A stretch of DNA of 64,000 nt from Akebia trifoliata. Lineage: Eukaryota; Streptophyta; Magnoliopsida; Ranunculales; Lardizabalaceae. The number at the start of each line of letters is the position of its first letter. Position 1 is the stretch's first letter. This document shows, one piece after another, positions 24,000 to 34,827 of this stretch. The notes beneath the pieces are model-generated. The model did no database searches and was not told where the DNA came from. It saw nothing but the letters and a program-made list of their open reading frames with translations. The translations under genes were made by a program, and so were the position numbers. The stretch covers positions 17,007,443-17,071,442 of the forward strand of contig CM030716.1 in NCBI GenBank assembly GCA_017979445.1, in the 5' to 3' direction.

Positions 24000-25290
24000 G
24001 AAATCCGAATTAGAAAAGAATTTGAATTCCATTTTGATTTAAATGGTCCGGCTCATCATGATCGTTGGATTGAGATGGACTGGATCATTATGAACCATTG
24101 CCAAGTTTTATAAAATGGATTCTTTATTGGGTTGGTGCACCCAGTAATACAATAATTTCAAAAAAATTGATCCTTGAGGACAAAACCGTACATTCCCGAT
24201 CTCATCATTTGTAAGGTCCATTTTCAACAAACAACCTGAGAACACCCACGCTAAGTTCGAGTCGTGACTTATAGGGAGGTTTATTAACTCTAGGTTTACT
24301 ATGTGCAATGCAATTTATCTGGTCACGCTTGCCCAAGTGCACCTATATACTTTTCGATACGTAGTGATGACTTGGTTTGATATATTGTATAGGTGAGAAT
24401 CTAAGACTCCAATTCAAATCTCTGAAATAAAAAAAAACAGCTAGTTTAATCCCCAGTTGAGAGGTGGCGCACGATGCTGAGCAAGGGCCCACTTAAATAC
24501 CTCTTGTCTAGAATAGACGTTTTCTATCCCCCTCATACAGTAGGGTACAACATGGCAGGATCTCGCTTAGGCACTAATTTTGACCAAGAAGTGCAATTGG
24601 TGAACTTGGATTACCTTTGATATATCGTATAGGTACGAGTCTAGGGTTGTAGCTTTCATAAATGGTTTAGCATCTTATGAGGAGACCGACCACGTACTAG
24701 TACTACGGTTGCAATCGGAACATGCGACTGTGCGGTTTACAATAGGTCAAAGGCTCAGGTTGCTTTAGTCTGGGTCCATCGATATACCTTTCAGAGTCAC
24801 CTGATCAAACAGTACTGATGCCTCAATTTTATATACCCTAAGGTACGTGACTGGAGTTGTGGTTCTTATGAATGATTCGCATCTCCGAAGAGACCGGGCC
24901 ATGCACTAGTACCATATTGGCTATATGGGACATGCAAACATGCAAAGCGATAAACGTGCTAGTGGTGTGTGCAAAACAGGGTGGGGTGTGCTCGGGGCCC
25001 TTTTTCAAGCAAATGGGCCCGTGGGCCAGATCAAACCAACACAACATGAATATCATATGAATATTACCCACATAATTCATCACATCAAGATTAAGATCAA
25101 AGCATGGACATCAAAATATATCTATCAAGATCATGGTATGTTAGATAGACATTCAACAAGGATAACACAACCATAGCTAATCATTGACCAATCACAAAAA
25201 CAAATCTTTTTTTTTTCTTTTTTTTATGGTCCAATCAATGATGCTTTGGGCGACCCTAAATAAATCGAGGTTCTCAAAGAATATTTAATT
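24000..25290 (-). other. Conserved leader of element B
   Basis: The inverse of the element A leader (9400-10670) and homologous to the element C leader. Landmarks include AACAACCTGAGAACACCCACG near 24233, CACGTACTAGTACTACG near 24690 and GGGCCCGTGGGCCAGATCAA near 25015. A minus-strand ORF at 25083-24838 lies here, but the frame is not conserved in all copies. Confidence 0.65.
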
Positions 25291-26123
25291 GATAATAGAT
25301 TGATAGTTGTAGAGATAAGGAGCGATGAACAATTTTTTTTTTTGTTGAAAGACATGCATATCAAATCTTTGGAGAACATTGGCTAACTGTAATAACTCAT
25401 AAGGTTTCAAATTTTACTAAAAGTCATTAAGCCAACGTGGCCATCTCATCGATAATCCGATACCATAACCTTCGAGATTTGATAGAAAAATTTGGATCCA
25501 AAAGTGAAATTCATATTTTTTACTTTGGTCCAATGTTTTGAAAATAAGCGACTATAAAATGAAATTGAAAACCAAAATTCGAAATGAAAATTAATTTTTA
25601 AAGAATTTTTTTGAATTCTTTTTATAGAATTTCATCCGCCATATACACATGGCATTGGATCATTTTTCAGGTGCCACGTGGCAAGGTTAATGACTATTAG
25701 TAAGAAAAGAACCTTACTAAGCTAGTAAGACTAGTCCATTCCCCTTTCTTGTTTTTTTTTTTTTTGAATTTATAAACGAAAAAAAAAATTAAAAGAAAAA
25801 GAAAAAAAAAAAAAAATCATATTGCTGCCAGCAACATTAACAACCCAAAACTCTACTTTTTTGTTTTTTAATGTGCTGCCACAAAAAAATTTAACATTGC
25901 TGACAACAAATACACTTCACCTCATCTTCGTTCACTTTTTTTTATTTTATTTTATCATCATGTTGCGGTCACAACATGTTGCCAAAACCTCAACCCTTTT
26001 TTTCCATATGTGTCGCTACTAGAAACACACAACTTGGAAACTTTTTTTGTATTTTTTTCCATTTTTATGTATGTTGCTGCAGCACACACAGCTCACAACA
26101 CTCACAATTTTTATCTTTTTTTT
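25291..26123 (-). other. AT-rich part of the element B leader
   Basis: Long A and T runs (25740-25815) and scattered short repeats of TTGCTGCCA, TTGCTGACA and GTTGCTGCAG type (25822-26090) are present. It separates the conserved leader from the captured gene fragment. The small ORFs on either strand look like chance products of low-complexity DNA. Confidence 0.5.
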
Positions 26124-26753
26124 TCTTTTGGTTCCCAAGCAAATTCCAAACAAATGGAATAGACCCAATTTCCACATCATCCAGCCAAATCAATCTATGA
26201 AGAAAAGCACTTGTTTCAGAATTTACAGCCTTATGTGTCAAAATCTTGTTCTTTGGATGACTACAATTATATAAAATCATCGAAGACCAATTCTTCTTTT
26301 GATATACAGTCTGCACCACTCCACCCATCTTAGTACTTTCCTTTGGCGTGTAATCAGATGAACATGCATTAATGCAAATTTCTCATCAATTAGTTCTGTT
26401 AATTCCTTGATGTCTACAAGATAAAGAAAATCACAATCCACAAACATTTACCAGCCTTCATAATTAGCTAGATATGGAGTCAAGAATCAAGTAAACGAGA
26501 ATTCTGTACTCTCTGTTGCTCCCTTCTTTCTCCAATAGAAGTCATTGTTCCTCAAATCAGATTGTTTGATTGGTATCACTTGGATTGGAATCGAGGAATG
26601 CTTCAAGATTGAATGACGACAACCTTCATAAGCAAGATCTTCTCAAGTACCGTATCCTACAAAGATCTTAAATGCCTTTGATTTAACTTTAGTTCCATTA
26701 CTCAAATGCGTCTCTCTTCCGTTCAAATTCACATGAATTGGCAGGAAAGACAT
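26124..26753 (-). pseudogene. Captured fragment of a plant glycosyltransferase-like gene
   Basis: From ATG at 26753-26751 the minus strand reads a frame containing KVKSKAFKIFVGYG, EDLAYEG, IPIQVIPIKQSDL, ESTEFSFT, LTPYLANYEGW, MFVDCDFLYLVDIKEL and, after a one-base frameshift near 26360, SDYTPKESTKMGGVVQTVY, NWSSMILYNCSHPKNKIL and AFLHRLIWLDDVEIGSIPFV. This matches, from memory, the C-terminal half of a conserved plant family of about 560 residues related to nucleotide-sugar transferases (Arabidopsis members are annotated as calcium-ion-binding proteins); FVDCDFLY would be the DxD metal/sugar-binding motif. At least three stops and one frameshift disable it. No intron is visible. It stops abruptly at an A-rich run (26115-26127). 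It sits in the leader of element B in the same orientation, which implies capture by the retrotransposon. Confidence 0.8.
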
Positions 26754-27120
26754 TTTAGATGCTTGTAGACTAGATTTGAATTGAGTTCATGACTCGATAG
26801 AAGAAGAGAGACAGAAAATAACAAAACCAGAAACATAATGCTATTTCAAAATGAGTTTTAGGGGGGGAGAAGATATGGGTTTTGGAGAGGTCACGATCGA
26901 AGGGGCAAAGAGAGAACGGGGTGTAGTTCATGTAGTGATGGAGGAGGTCTGGGTGGTCTCTACAAGCTGAGGCTATTGGGGAGATGTGAGAGTAGAGAGA
27001 TGGTGAAGGGATTGTGAAGCTGGAGAGATGGTAGAGAGAGAGAGAGAGAAAGGAAAGAGACGTTTCTCTCTCTTTCTCTTGGCTGTCCATTCTTTTCTAC
27101 ATGGAGAAGAAGATAGAGAA
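26754..27120 (-). other. CT-rich 5'-UTR-like segment next to the captured gene
   Basis: On the minus strand a CTCTCTCTC tract (near 27040) is followed by pyrimidine-rich DNA and an open frame of 106 codons (27090-26770) with no recognised domain, ending just before the captured fragment. CT-rich leaders are common in plant genes, so this may be the 5' UTR or upstream exon of the donor gene, or of a second donor. Which of these applies is not decided by the sequence. Confidence 0.4.
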
Positions 27121-27619
27121 AGGAAAAAAATCATGTTTTACTAATGGCACACTAGTCCGGTGTGCTGTTTTTTTTTTGATTTTTTTTCTTAGAATCCCCT
27201 CTTCATCACGAACAACTTTAAAAAAACAATTTTTCTTGTTTCTTAGCACATTAGTTACAAATAATTTATCTTCATAACTCGCCACACATGCATAGTAACG
27301 TGCCAAAAAAATTGCATCCAAAATTTTTCTAAAAAGTCCATAACTCTCATCCCAACCACCATCATTCCATCTTCAATGAAACCAAACATTTGAATTATTT
27401 AGGGTCTCCCAAGTGATCCCGATTGAACCATAGAAAATAACATGCCAAAACCAAATATTTAAAGTCCACACAAATGATCACTAATTGAGCCAACAAGAAT
27501 AATGAAAATAAAATAAACATATAAATAAACAGCTAAAAATAAAGAAACAAACTAAAAATAACTAGGTCGTCTTGGCAATGTTCCCATACTTGGGGCTTTT
27601 CAAGTTTGATCCTCAATAA
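27121..27619 (-). other. Element B leader, primer-site-proximal part
   Basis: Non-coding AT-rich DNA between the primer site and the captured segment. GGGATCACTTGGGAGACCCTAA (inverse of 27401-27421) resembles text at the other side of the captured block near 25240 (GGGCGACCCTAAATAAATC) and may mark the capture boundary. Confidence 0.45.
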
Positions 27620-27637
27620 TCCCCAGTGGAGTCGCCA
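27620..27637 (-). other. Primer-binding site of element B, tRNA-Arg type
   Basis: The minus strand reads TGGCGACTCCACTGGGGA one base after the LTR end. From memory the 3' end of plant tRNA-Arg(ACG) is complementary at 17 of these 18 positions. The same site follows the LTRs of elements C and D. Confidence 0.85.
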
Positions 27638-27638
27638 C

Positions 27639-29186
27639 TGAAAGCGTCTTCGATCTGCAGGGTGTGCAGATCCGCTTTTGACTTTGAGGTTTGGGAGTCG
27701 CCACCTAGTTATTACTGTTTAGGAACAGAACATCGACTCAAAATGGATAAAAATAACTAATCTACTAAAAAAAATCGAGTCCGGGGATCAGGTTACGGGG
27801 TTAGAAGGTGCTAGGAACCAACCCCGCCCGACAAACGCCGGTCTCTACTAATTTCCAAGAATATTACATTGCTAAAGACCTAAAATAAATAAAAAAGACA
27901 CAGAAATTATACCTGTGACGATCGCAACGACTTGTTTCCTCAGATATGGTAGAACAGTTTCTTGTATAAATTCTTCTCACTTTGTTCTATCACTGGATCT
28001 GCATCAGATCTCCAAAACGAAGTATCTCCTCCTTACATTTGAGTCTTTCCTACTATTGTGATGGGTTTCTAGGTGGCTTTCGGGAAGTTTTGAGAGATTT
28101 TTTGATAAAAGTTAGGGTTTGGATAATAGGTAAGGGGTTAGGACTTCAAAATCAGGATTTTGGGAAGGATAGGGTGGCTTTTTGACCTATTTTTTCTAGA
28201 ATTTTCTTTGACCTACGAAATTAGGTTGTGGAGGCTCTCTATTTATAGAGTTTTTTGGGTAGAGTTAGTGTTTGATTAGGTTTCTTTTAGGGTTTTAATT
28301 AGGATTTTGACTTTAATTTTATGAGATTGACTTGTTCTTTTTAGATTAGGGTTTTAATTAGGATTTTGACTTAAGTCTTATGAGATTGACTTGGTTCCTT
28401 TAGATTAGGATTTTGACTTAAGTCTTATGAGATTGACTTGGTTAGGATTTTAATTAGGGTTTTGATTTAAGTCTTATGAGATTGACTTGGTTCCTTTAGA
28501 TTAGGGTTTTGACTTAAGTCTTATGAGATTGAATTAGTTTAGATTTTTAATTTTATTAAGGTTTTACTTTACGTTAATTAATATTTTATTTATTAATTTT
28601 AAAATTAAAAATTTTAAAAATTGAAAAATTATCGTTTTGCCCTCGAAGAGAACTTTTGCATTTCAAGTCGATTTTCGATGTTCCAAGATGTTTTGGAATC
28701 AATTTTTCGTAAGGAATTTAATGGGATTATTGATTTGTATTACTTATGAATTTTTTTGGCGTGAAATGATTGTCAACCCTTATGAGGGGCATTTTCGTAT
28801 TTTTATCGAATTTGGTGAAAATTAGTGAAATGATTTATTTGATTTCATTTTGTTGTTTAATGTGTTCGAAAGGGTTTTTCTAAGCGTAAGGGGGCTCTAA
28901 GGATGTTTTAATATTAGGGATATTTTGATAATTTGATAATTTTTTAGTGATTTTTATCGTAAAACTTCTTTTTGTCTACAAGATGATGATTTTTATGTTT
29001 TTGGGATTATATTTTCCTAGCGTAGCGTGATTTTTACAGTTTTGTTAGTTTGAGATACTTCATCTGAATTTCTGAAACATATCTAGTAACACATAAAGCA
29101 TTGAAATAATCATCCATCATTGGGAATCGTCGCGATCAGGTTGACGAGTTGATTAATCTAGCGAGTGCAAAAATGGGGTGTCTACA
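27639..29186 (-). mobile_element. 5' LTR of element B
   Basis: The minus strand begins TGTAGACACCCC at 29186 and ends GACGCTTTCA at 27639, 1548 bp. It has the stem-loop at 27797-27825, an inverted TATA box near 28240 and U3 repeats at 28263-28535. It pairs with the 3' LTR at 17495-18988. Confidence 0.9.
27797..27825 (-). promoter_or_regulatory. Conserved LTR stem-loop, copy 4
   Basis: On the minus strand GGGGTTGG pairs with CTAACCCC (one G-T wobble) around TTCCTAGCACCTT. Confidence 0.65.
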
Positions 29187-32100
29187 ATTTCCAAGGACAC
29201 AGACAATATGTAGATTTTCCAATCTTGAATATTGAGCTTCTTGATGTATATGAACTTCACTTCTTCCAAAAATATTTGATGATTACTAAAAGAGTATGTC
29301 CCAAGAGTATGCAAGGTGAACAGAGATTAAAAAACGAGAGTACAAGGGTTGAAGGTATATTCAACTAGAGTCATGGTCTCTTATGACTTGAGAATGTTCC
29401 AAGGTGTGTGGGAGGATTGGGAGCACAAATTCTTAGGGTTTGATCAAGTTCACTTGAAGCCAAGGTTTCAAATTATAAAGAAAAAAGTTGGGCAATGACT
29501 ACTTGTTGGTGCCCCCCACAGGAATTCATGGGGCACCCAAAATTCATATTTTGTGGCAGTTGCACATTGTCGGTGCCATCAACATAATGCTTAAAAATAT
29601 TATTTTAAGCAGATCTATCGATGGCAGAAGGTAGTACCTACATATGTTGCCGAAAGGTCAAATAGTCAAGCATTTTGAGTTTTTTGGGATGAGGGTTTGG
29701 AATACTCAAGGGATTCAAATTATTTTGACAAATTAAAGATGATGTGTTGGGATCCAAAACTAGGCGTGGGAAAGTCTAGGTGGTCCAATTTCTTGGTTGG
29801 GCTATGCACAAACTTGGTCAGTTTGTCGATGTGTCTAAGCTCGCGTGTTGATGCCAATGTCTTCACATGTCTTTCAATTCAAATCTACTTGACACACAAG
29901 TTAGTCCAGGGATTGAAAAAAAGTGGAACTAACAAAACTTTGAAGTAGGGCTTCAAAGTTTATATGATTATCATGCGAGAGAAAGTACCATGTGGTCGTA
30001 ATCTGGACTTTCTTGGGTCTCTAAAATTGCATTTGATGCGAGAGAATGTTCCCCTTCCTTTGGTTTTGATCAAATTTGGATTATATTTGAGGCAACAATT
30101 TGATTTTGGGACATCTCGAGATAATCATATAGGGAGACATTGGAGAAAAGACTAGAGATCTGATATCATAGGTGGTGAGGTGGTTAGATCTAATTTGGAT
30201 TCAATTATATTAATTTGATTCAAAAGAAAATCAAATTGGACTCTCAATTAAAGTGATTTACACTACAATTAAACATATAGAACTTAAAATTAAATAAATA
30301 TACAAAAGTTTAGAGACTTACCATGTTAGATCTGATTTAGAACACTTGAAACAAAGCAAATTGCAAAAAATATTTCAACTTTTTTCTTCAAAGATATTCT
30401 AGAGCAAAAAATATTCATAGAATTTCTTTTTTGAATTCTCAAAAAGTAGGTCCCTTAAACAAAAGTAGGACCCTTTATTTATAGAAACATAAAGGGGGTC
30501 TTTGCAATTTAAAAAGAATTCAAAATATTAAAAATTACAAAACGCCTCTCTATTCTTATTTATACCGAATATGATTTGCTATATAGTGAATTTCAGAACT
30601 GTTGTCCTTTTTTTTTTCTTGTTGTTCTAACACTCTAATTTTTTATTAAATTCTTCTTTTAACGAAATATTAAGGCCTAAAAATGTTCAAATATTCCTAA
30701 AAAGTTATTGACTCCTCCAATGAATGCTTATGTAATCTTGATTGGCCAAAATAGTCTCGAATTTTCAGACAAAGGTATTGTGGACCTGTAGGCCCAAGGT
30801 AATGTATAACAAGCACATAATTTACAAACTTGATTTGTAAGCTCCTTTGGTCTCATGGACATGAACCCATATGTTTACACACAATCCCAATCGTGTAAAT
30901 GTGAAATCCATTAATTGGGATATATCTTAGAGATTTTTTACATAGAGCCCCCAACTCCTAACACGAATCCCATGATTTTGTGCTAGAATCCCAAGGCACT
31001 AGATAACATTCCCCATAAATGATAACAATATAAATGCACAACATAGGTTTAAATCGTGATGATAGCAGCGAAAATAATATAAACTAATAATAATGCATGA
31101 CCATAATCCACAAAAAACATCAAAGTATTAAGGTGTACTAAACGATGAAAATCAACATAATAGTAACAGAAGGAAAATTGCATAAACATCACTAATATAC
31201 AAACTTCCTCTCACTAACATCAGATCCTACCCTCTTACTCAAAAAGAAAAAATAAAATACCATAAACCTACACAATAGTTGAACTAGTAAAAATATTCCC
31301 AATGCTCGCCTAGGAGTGGACTCTGATTGTCAATGTGTCTTACAATAGATTATAACTTCTTTGGAGGCTCCTCAACTAAAAGGAGATTTGCAATTGAAAT
31401 GGTAAGGTAAGTAATTGAAGAGTTACCCAACACATAATAACTATTTCAAACCAACAGTCCCCTAAATATGAATTGATAATCATTCTAAAGCATTTCAAAC
31501 AAATACAAGTTTTTCAGTGTAAGCCAGAGTAAAGTTGTACAAATATGCTAAAAATATAAAGAGATCATTTTAAAACGATTCTTAATTAATCAAATTAAAA
31601 TGAACATAACATGTCTAACAAATTTAAATACGAGCAGGATTAATGTAGTTGACATGATCAGTGGTCACTGTACTTATTGTTCCCCTCTCCAAATGGACTG
31701 TCGGAAAATTCTTCTCTTCTTTTATTTTGTAAACTGAATGTGGACATTTTAAAGAGTTCTTGATTGATCACGCCCTCACTACAATGAGAAAAAGATTAAG
31801 GATCCAATCTCGCAAGTAGTGAAGTGATTCGTTCCATTTTGGATTTTATTTGTTCAAATTCTGAGATTTGAGTCAAAGTAAAGAAATCCATCTCAATTGA
31901 ATCTAAAACTTCGTTTTAGATTTAGTTAAGGAGTTTTCTAATGGCGAAAGATCAGAATTCATGGTTAGAAGTCAAGATTAATGACATAGAAACTAGAATT
32001 GATGGTTAAAAGTCAAGATTAATGGTGAAAAACCAAAAACAACGGTTGAAAACTAAGCTTAATGGTGAAAACCATAAATAATGGATTTATCAAAGATTTA

Positions 32101-32551
32101 AAACAAAAGACATCACGAACCTTAATCTTAACTTTTCCAATTTAGTAGAATCCCAAATGATTTGAACAAATTCCTTTCTTTAATTCCTTCCTTGATCGAA
32201 AATGACTTAACCTTTACAAAAAACATTCACGTTTATTGGGGAGAAATCTCTCAAGATCCGAGAATTAATCAAGATCTAAAGCTCTCTATCTTTTTCTCTC
32301 TAAAACTTCAAATTCTAAATTTTTCAGAGCTAAATTATAATTTATTTATTTTTCGTCCTTTTGAATGGAGACCCCCCTTATATTTATTGAGTCATGGAGG
32401 AGAGGTTTTATAAAAAAGAATTCAGAAACATGCAAAAAATGATTAAGGAACCAAAAAATGAAACTACTGGCCACTATATAGTGATCTTGTGGTCGCTATA
32501 ATTATGACAACCTCTAATTGTTTTTTTTGGAGAATTTTACTATGATCACTA
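29187..32551. other. Unclassified repeat-like DNA, possibly a minus-strand LTR element
   Basis: No intact gene. Minus-strand hints of a further LTR element are a TATA box (30484-30476, CTATAAATA) and, about 310 nt downstream, TGATATCAGATC (30169-30158), two changes from the iMet primer site. Direct repeats around AAGTCAAGATTAATGG lie at 31955-32085. A hairpin GGTGCCCC...GGGGCACC sits at 29508-29537. The right end (32470-32551) continues after the solo LTR at 34828 with the same CACTATATAG-type text. Small plus ORFs at 29697-29948 and 29964-30155 were not recognised. Confidence 0.35.
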
Positions 32552-33119
32552 TGTAGACACTCAAATTTGATCGGGCCCTCGATGCAAAGTGCCCCCAAAT
32601 AGTAAAAATTGGAATGGACCCAAGGCCCAAACCTACAAAAGTCCAATGTATTTTGTCATTATTTTTCAATAAACAGCCCAAGGCTTCCCAAGTGGCCCAC
32701 GGACCAAAGACCCCTTACCACCTAAGCCCACTAATTTTTAACTGAACCACAACCCAATTCAACTCAACCCATCCCTATTCAACCTACCACCTAAGCCCAT
32801 GCAACTCAATTCTATCCATTACTCTACCCAAGCCCAATTATTCCTCAACCCAACACTATACCCACCCAATCCATTACCCAAGCCCAACTCTCAACCCAAC
32901 CCAACATTATACCTACCCAGTCCATTACCCAAGCCCAACTCAACACTGTACCTACCCAATCCATTACCCAAGCCCAACTCTCAACCCAACCCAACATCAC
33001 AACCAATCAACATGATAATCAAGGTGGGACACATGTCACCACCTCAATACACCTCCCTCATCCCACTACCTATCCCATCACCTTTTCTATAAACATCATC
33101 TACCTACACCTTCCCCTAA

Positions 33120-33545
33120 CCTATCCTCTTCATTCCCTATAAACACGTATTCTCTCAAATCAAACACCTCTAACTCATACCTCCCTCTAACCTACCCTCA
33201 TCATTCTTTATAAATAGCTATTCTCTCAAATCAAACACTTCTAACCCATACCTCCCCCTAACCTACATTCATCATTCTCTATAAACACCTATTCGCTCAA
33301 ATCAAACACCCCTAACCCATACCTCCCCTTAACCTACCCTTATCATTCCCTATAAATCCATATTCTCTCAAATTAAACACTTCCAACCCATACCTCCCCC
33401 TAACCTACCCTTATCATTCCCTATAAACTCTTATTCTCTCAAATTAAATACCTCCAACCCATACCTCCCCCTAACTTACTCTCATCATTCCCTATGAACT
33501 CCCATTTTCTCAAATCAAACACTTCATCCCCTCTCATCACCTCAT
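33120..33545 (+). repeat. 71-bp tandem repeat, six copies, each with a TATAAA-like box
   Basis: Units start at 33120, 33191, 33262, 33333, 33404 and 33475, exactly 71 bp apart. Each contains CATTCCCTATAAAC or a close form and CTCAAATCAAACAC. The array lies about 360-780 nt upstream of the likely core promoter at 33900. The other family II LTRs have only single or degenerate copies (near 45170-45300 and 61300-61450). Confidence 0.92.
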
Positions 33546-33899
33546 CTAAATCTCTAATCTCCACACATTTAGACACATGTCACCATCTCCCTTACCCTCC
33601 CAAAACCTAATCAACCACCCTCTTACACCACCTATCCTTTTAATTAAAACTCACTCCCTTTTTACCTCACCAATCAATCACCCTCTTAATCAAACACCAT
33701 TTATTCCTTATCACTTAATATACCCTAATGGGTTGAGAGATCCAATCCATTTGAATTACAAATAACCCATATAACCCCCCTTCCCTAAATATCCTTCCAT
33801 CCCCTCCAATTTACATATACCCCTATATAAAATCCCTAACCATTTTACTCATTATCATCAATCCATCCCATTTTACCCTTAAAAATACTCTCCAAATCC

Positions 33900-33906
33900 T
33901 ATAAAA
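33900..33906 (+). promoter_or_regulatory. TATA box of the family II solo LTR
   Basis: TATAAAA followed by CCCCCCTCATTCTCAACC. The same box and downstream text occur at 45667-45673 in the element C LTR, and a related TATAAATA at 61823-61830 in the element D LTR. Confidence 0.65.
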
Positions 33907-34597
33907 CCCCCCTCATTCTCAACCCAGAAAAACTTAATGAAAAATTAAGAAAAATTCACTCTCAACTCAACTCTCTACTCTCAACTCACCTTTCTACTCT
34001 CAACTACCTTCTACTCTACTCTCATACTCTCACATTATTTTAAAATACATCATCATATTATACTAAGGACTTGAAGAAGAAGAAGAAGAAGGAAGAAAAT
34101 AAAAGAAGATCTTAAAGCTTCAAGGTAGGGTCAAAAGAACACCCCCTCTCTCTCTATCCTTTCCATATCCCTATTCTATTACCCCTTTCACCTCTCTTTA
34201 ATTTCTATTTTAGAAAACTACTAAGATGTGATGTTCTCCCTCCCCTATCTTTGATAGATCAGACTTCGGTTCGGTTGAAAGTATAGGGGTTGTAACCCTT
34301 TTCAAAATAAAAATCGATTTTTGAATCTCTTAAATCATTTTGAGGCTACCAATTTTTGTATCCTTCTCAACTCATGAGAATGGTTCCATAACCATCGCTA
34401 ACACTTTTCAAAAGCACATGTAGTTCATAAGGCTAAGTGTTTATAAGGATCATCTCCTTCAATAAGATGATCCTATAATTGAGTCAAAAATAAATCCCTA
34501 CTTAGGGTACAAGTTATTGACATGTGGCACTTTATTTTATTTTACATTTTCTATTAAAAAATGATCGAGTTGAGTTGAGTTTACCACTACTTGGTGG

Positions 34598-34632
34598 GGA
34601 GAAAATGATGCCTAACACCTTCTCTTTTCTCC
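34598..34632 (+). promoter_or_regulatory. Conserved LTR stem-loop, copy 8
   Basis: GGAGAAAATGA faces CTCTTTTCTCC around the exact consensus loop TGCCTAACACCTT (34609-34621). Eight outer pairs hold and the inner three do not, so this is the weakest stem. Confidence 0.6.
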
Positions 34633-34827
34633 GATTGAACTGCTTACCCCCGATCTTGGGTTAGATCGATATTTTATCCATTTAGAGTCACTAAACGCCA
34701 AAATGACACATTTTCTAAAAAATGTAAATTGGGTGACCATTCACATCCCCTTACAATATGAATGGTGGCGACTCCAAACCTTCGTAGAAGTGACACTCAT
34801 AATCGAGAATCACGCATCTACACACTA

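Larger units (their letters stand above)
17495..29186 (-). mobile_element. Element B: near-complete non-autonomous family I element with captured gene
   Basis: On the minus strand: 5' LTR 29186-27639, primer site 27637-27620, leader with a captured gene fragment (27619-25291), conserved leader (25290-24000), RT stub/integrase fusion (23240-22105), 3' repeat arrays (21650-19318), polypurine tract (19006-18989) and 3' LTR (18988-17495). The LTRs agree at roughly nine bases in ten by eye, so the insertion is not recent. Gag, protease and most of RT are absent. Flanks are TTTTT and ATTTC, so no clean 5-bp target duplication is visible in the T-rich site. Confidence 0.85.
32552..34822 (+). mobile_element. 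Family II solo LTR with perfect target duplication
   Basis: It runs from TGTAGACACTC to CGCATCTACA, 2271 bp, and is bracketed by CACTA (32547-32551 and 34823-34827). It matches the family II LTRs at 42823-46352 and 60571-62560: C-rich text, TATAAAACCCCCCTCATTCTC at 33900, the stem-loop at 34598-34632 and TGGCGACTCC at 34766-34775. No internal region exists, so it arose by LTR-LTR recombination. Confidence 0.93.

Noticed and set aside
27620..27637. tRNA-Arg gene fragment
   Set aside because: Only the 18-nt complement of the tRNA 3' end is present, at an LTR border; it is a primer-binding site.
29697..30155. Two neighbouring plus-strand open frames
   Set aside because: No recognisable motif, stops between them, and composition like the surrounding repeat DNA.
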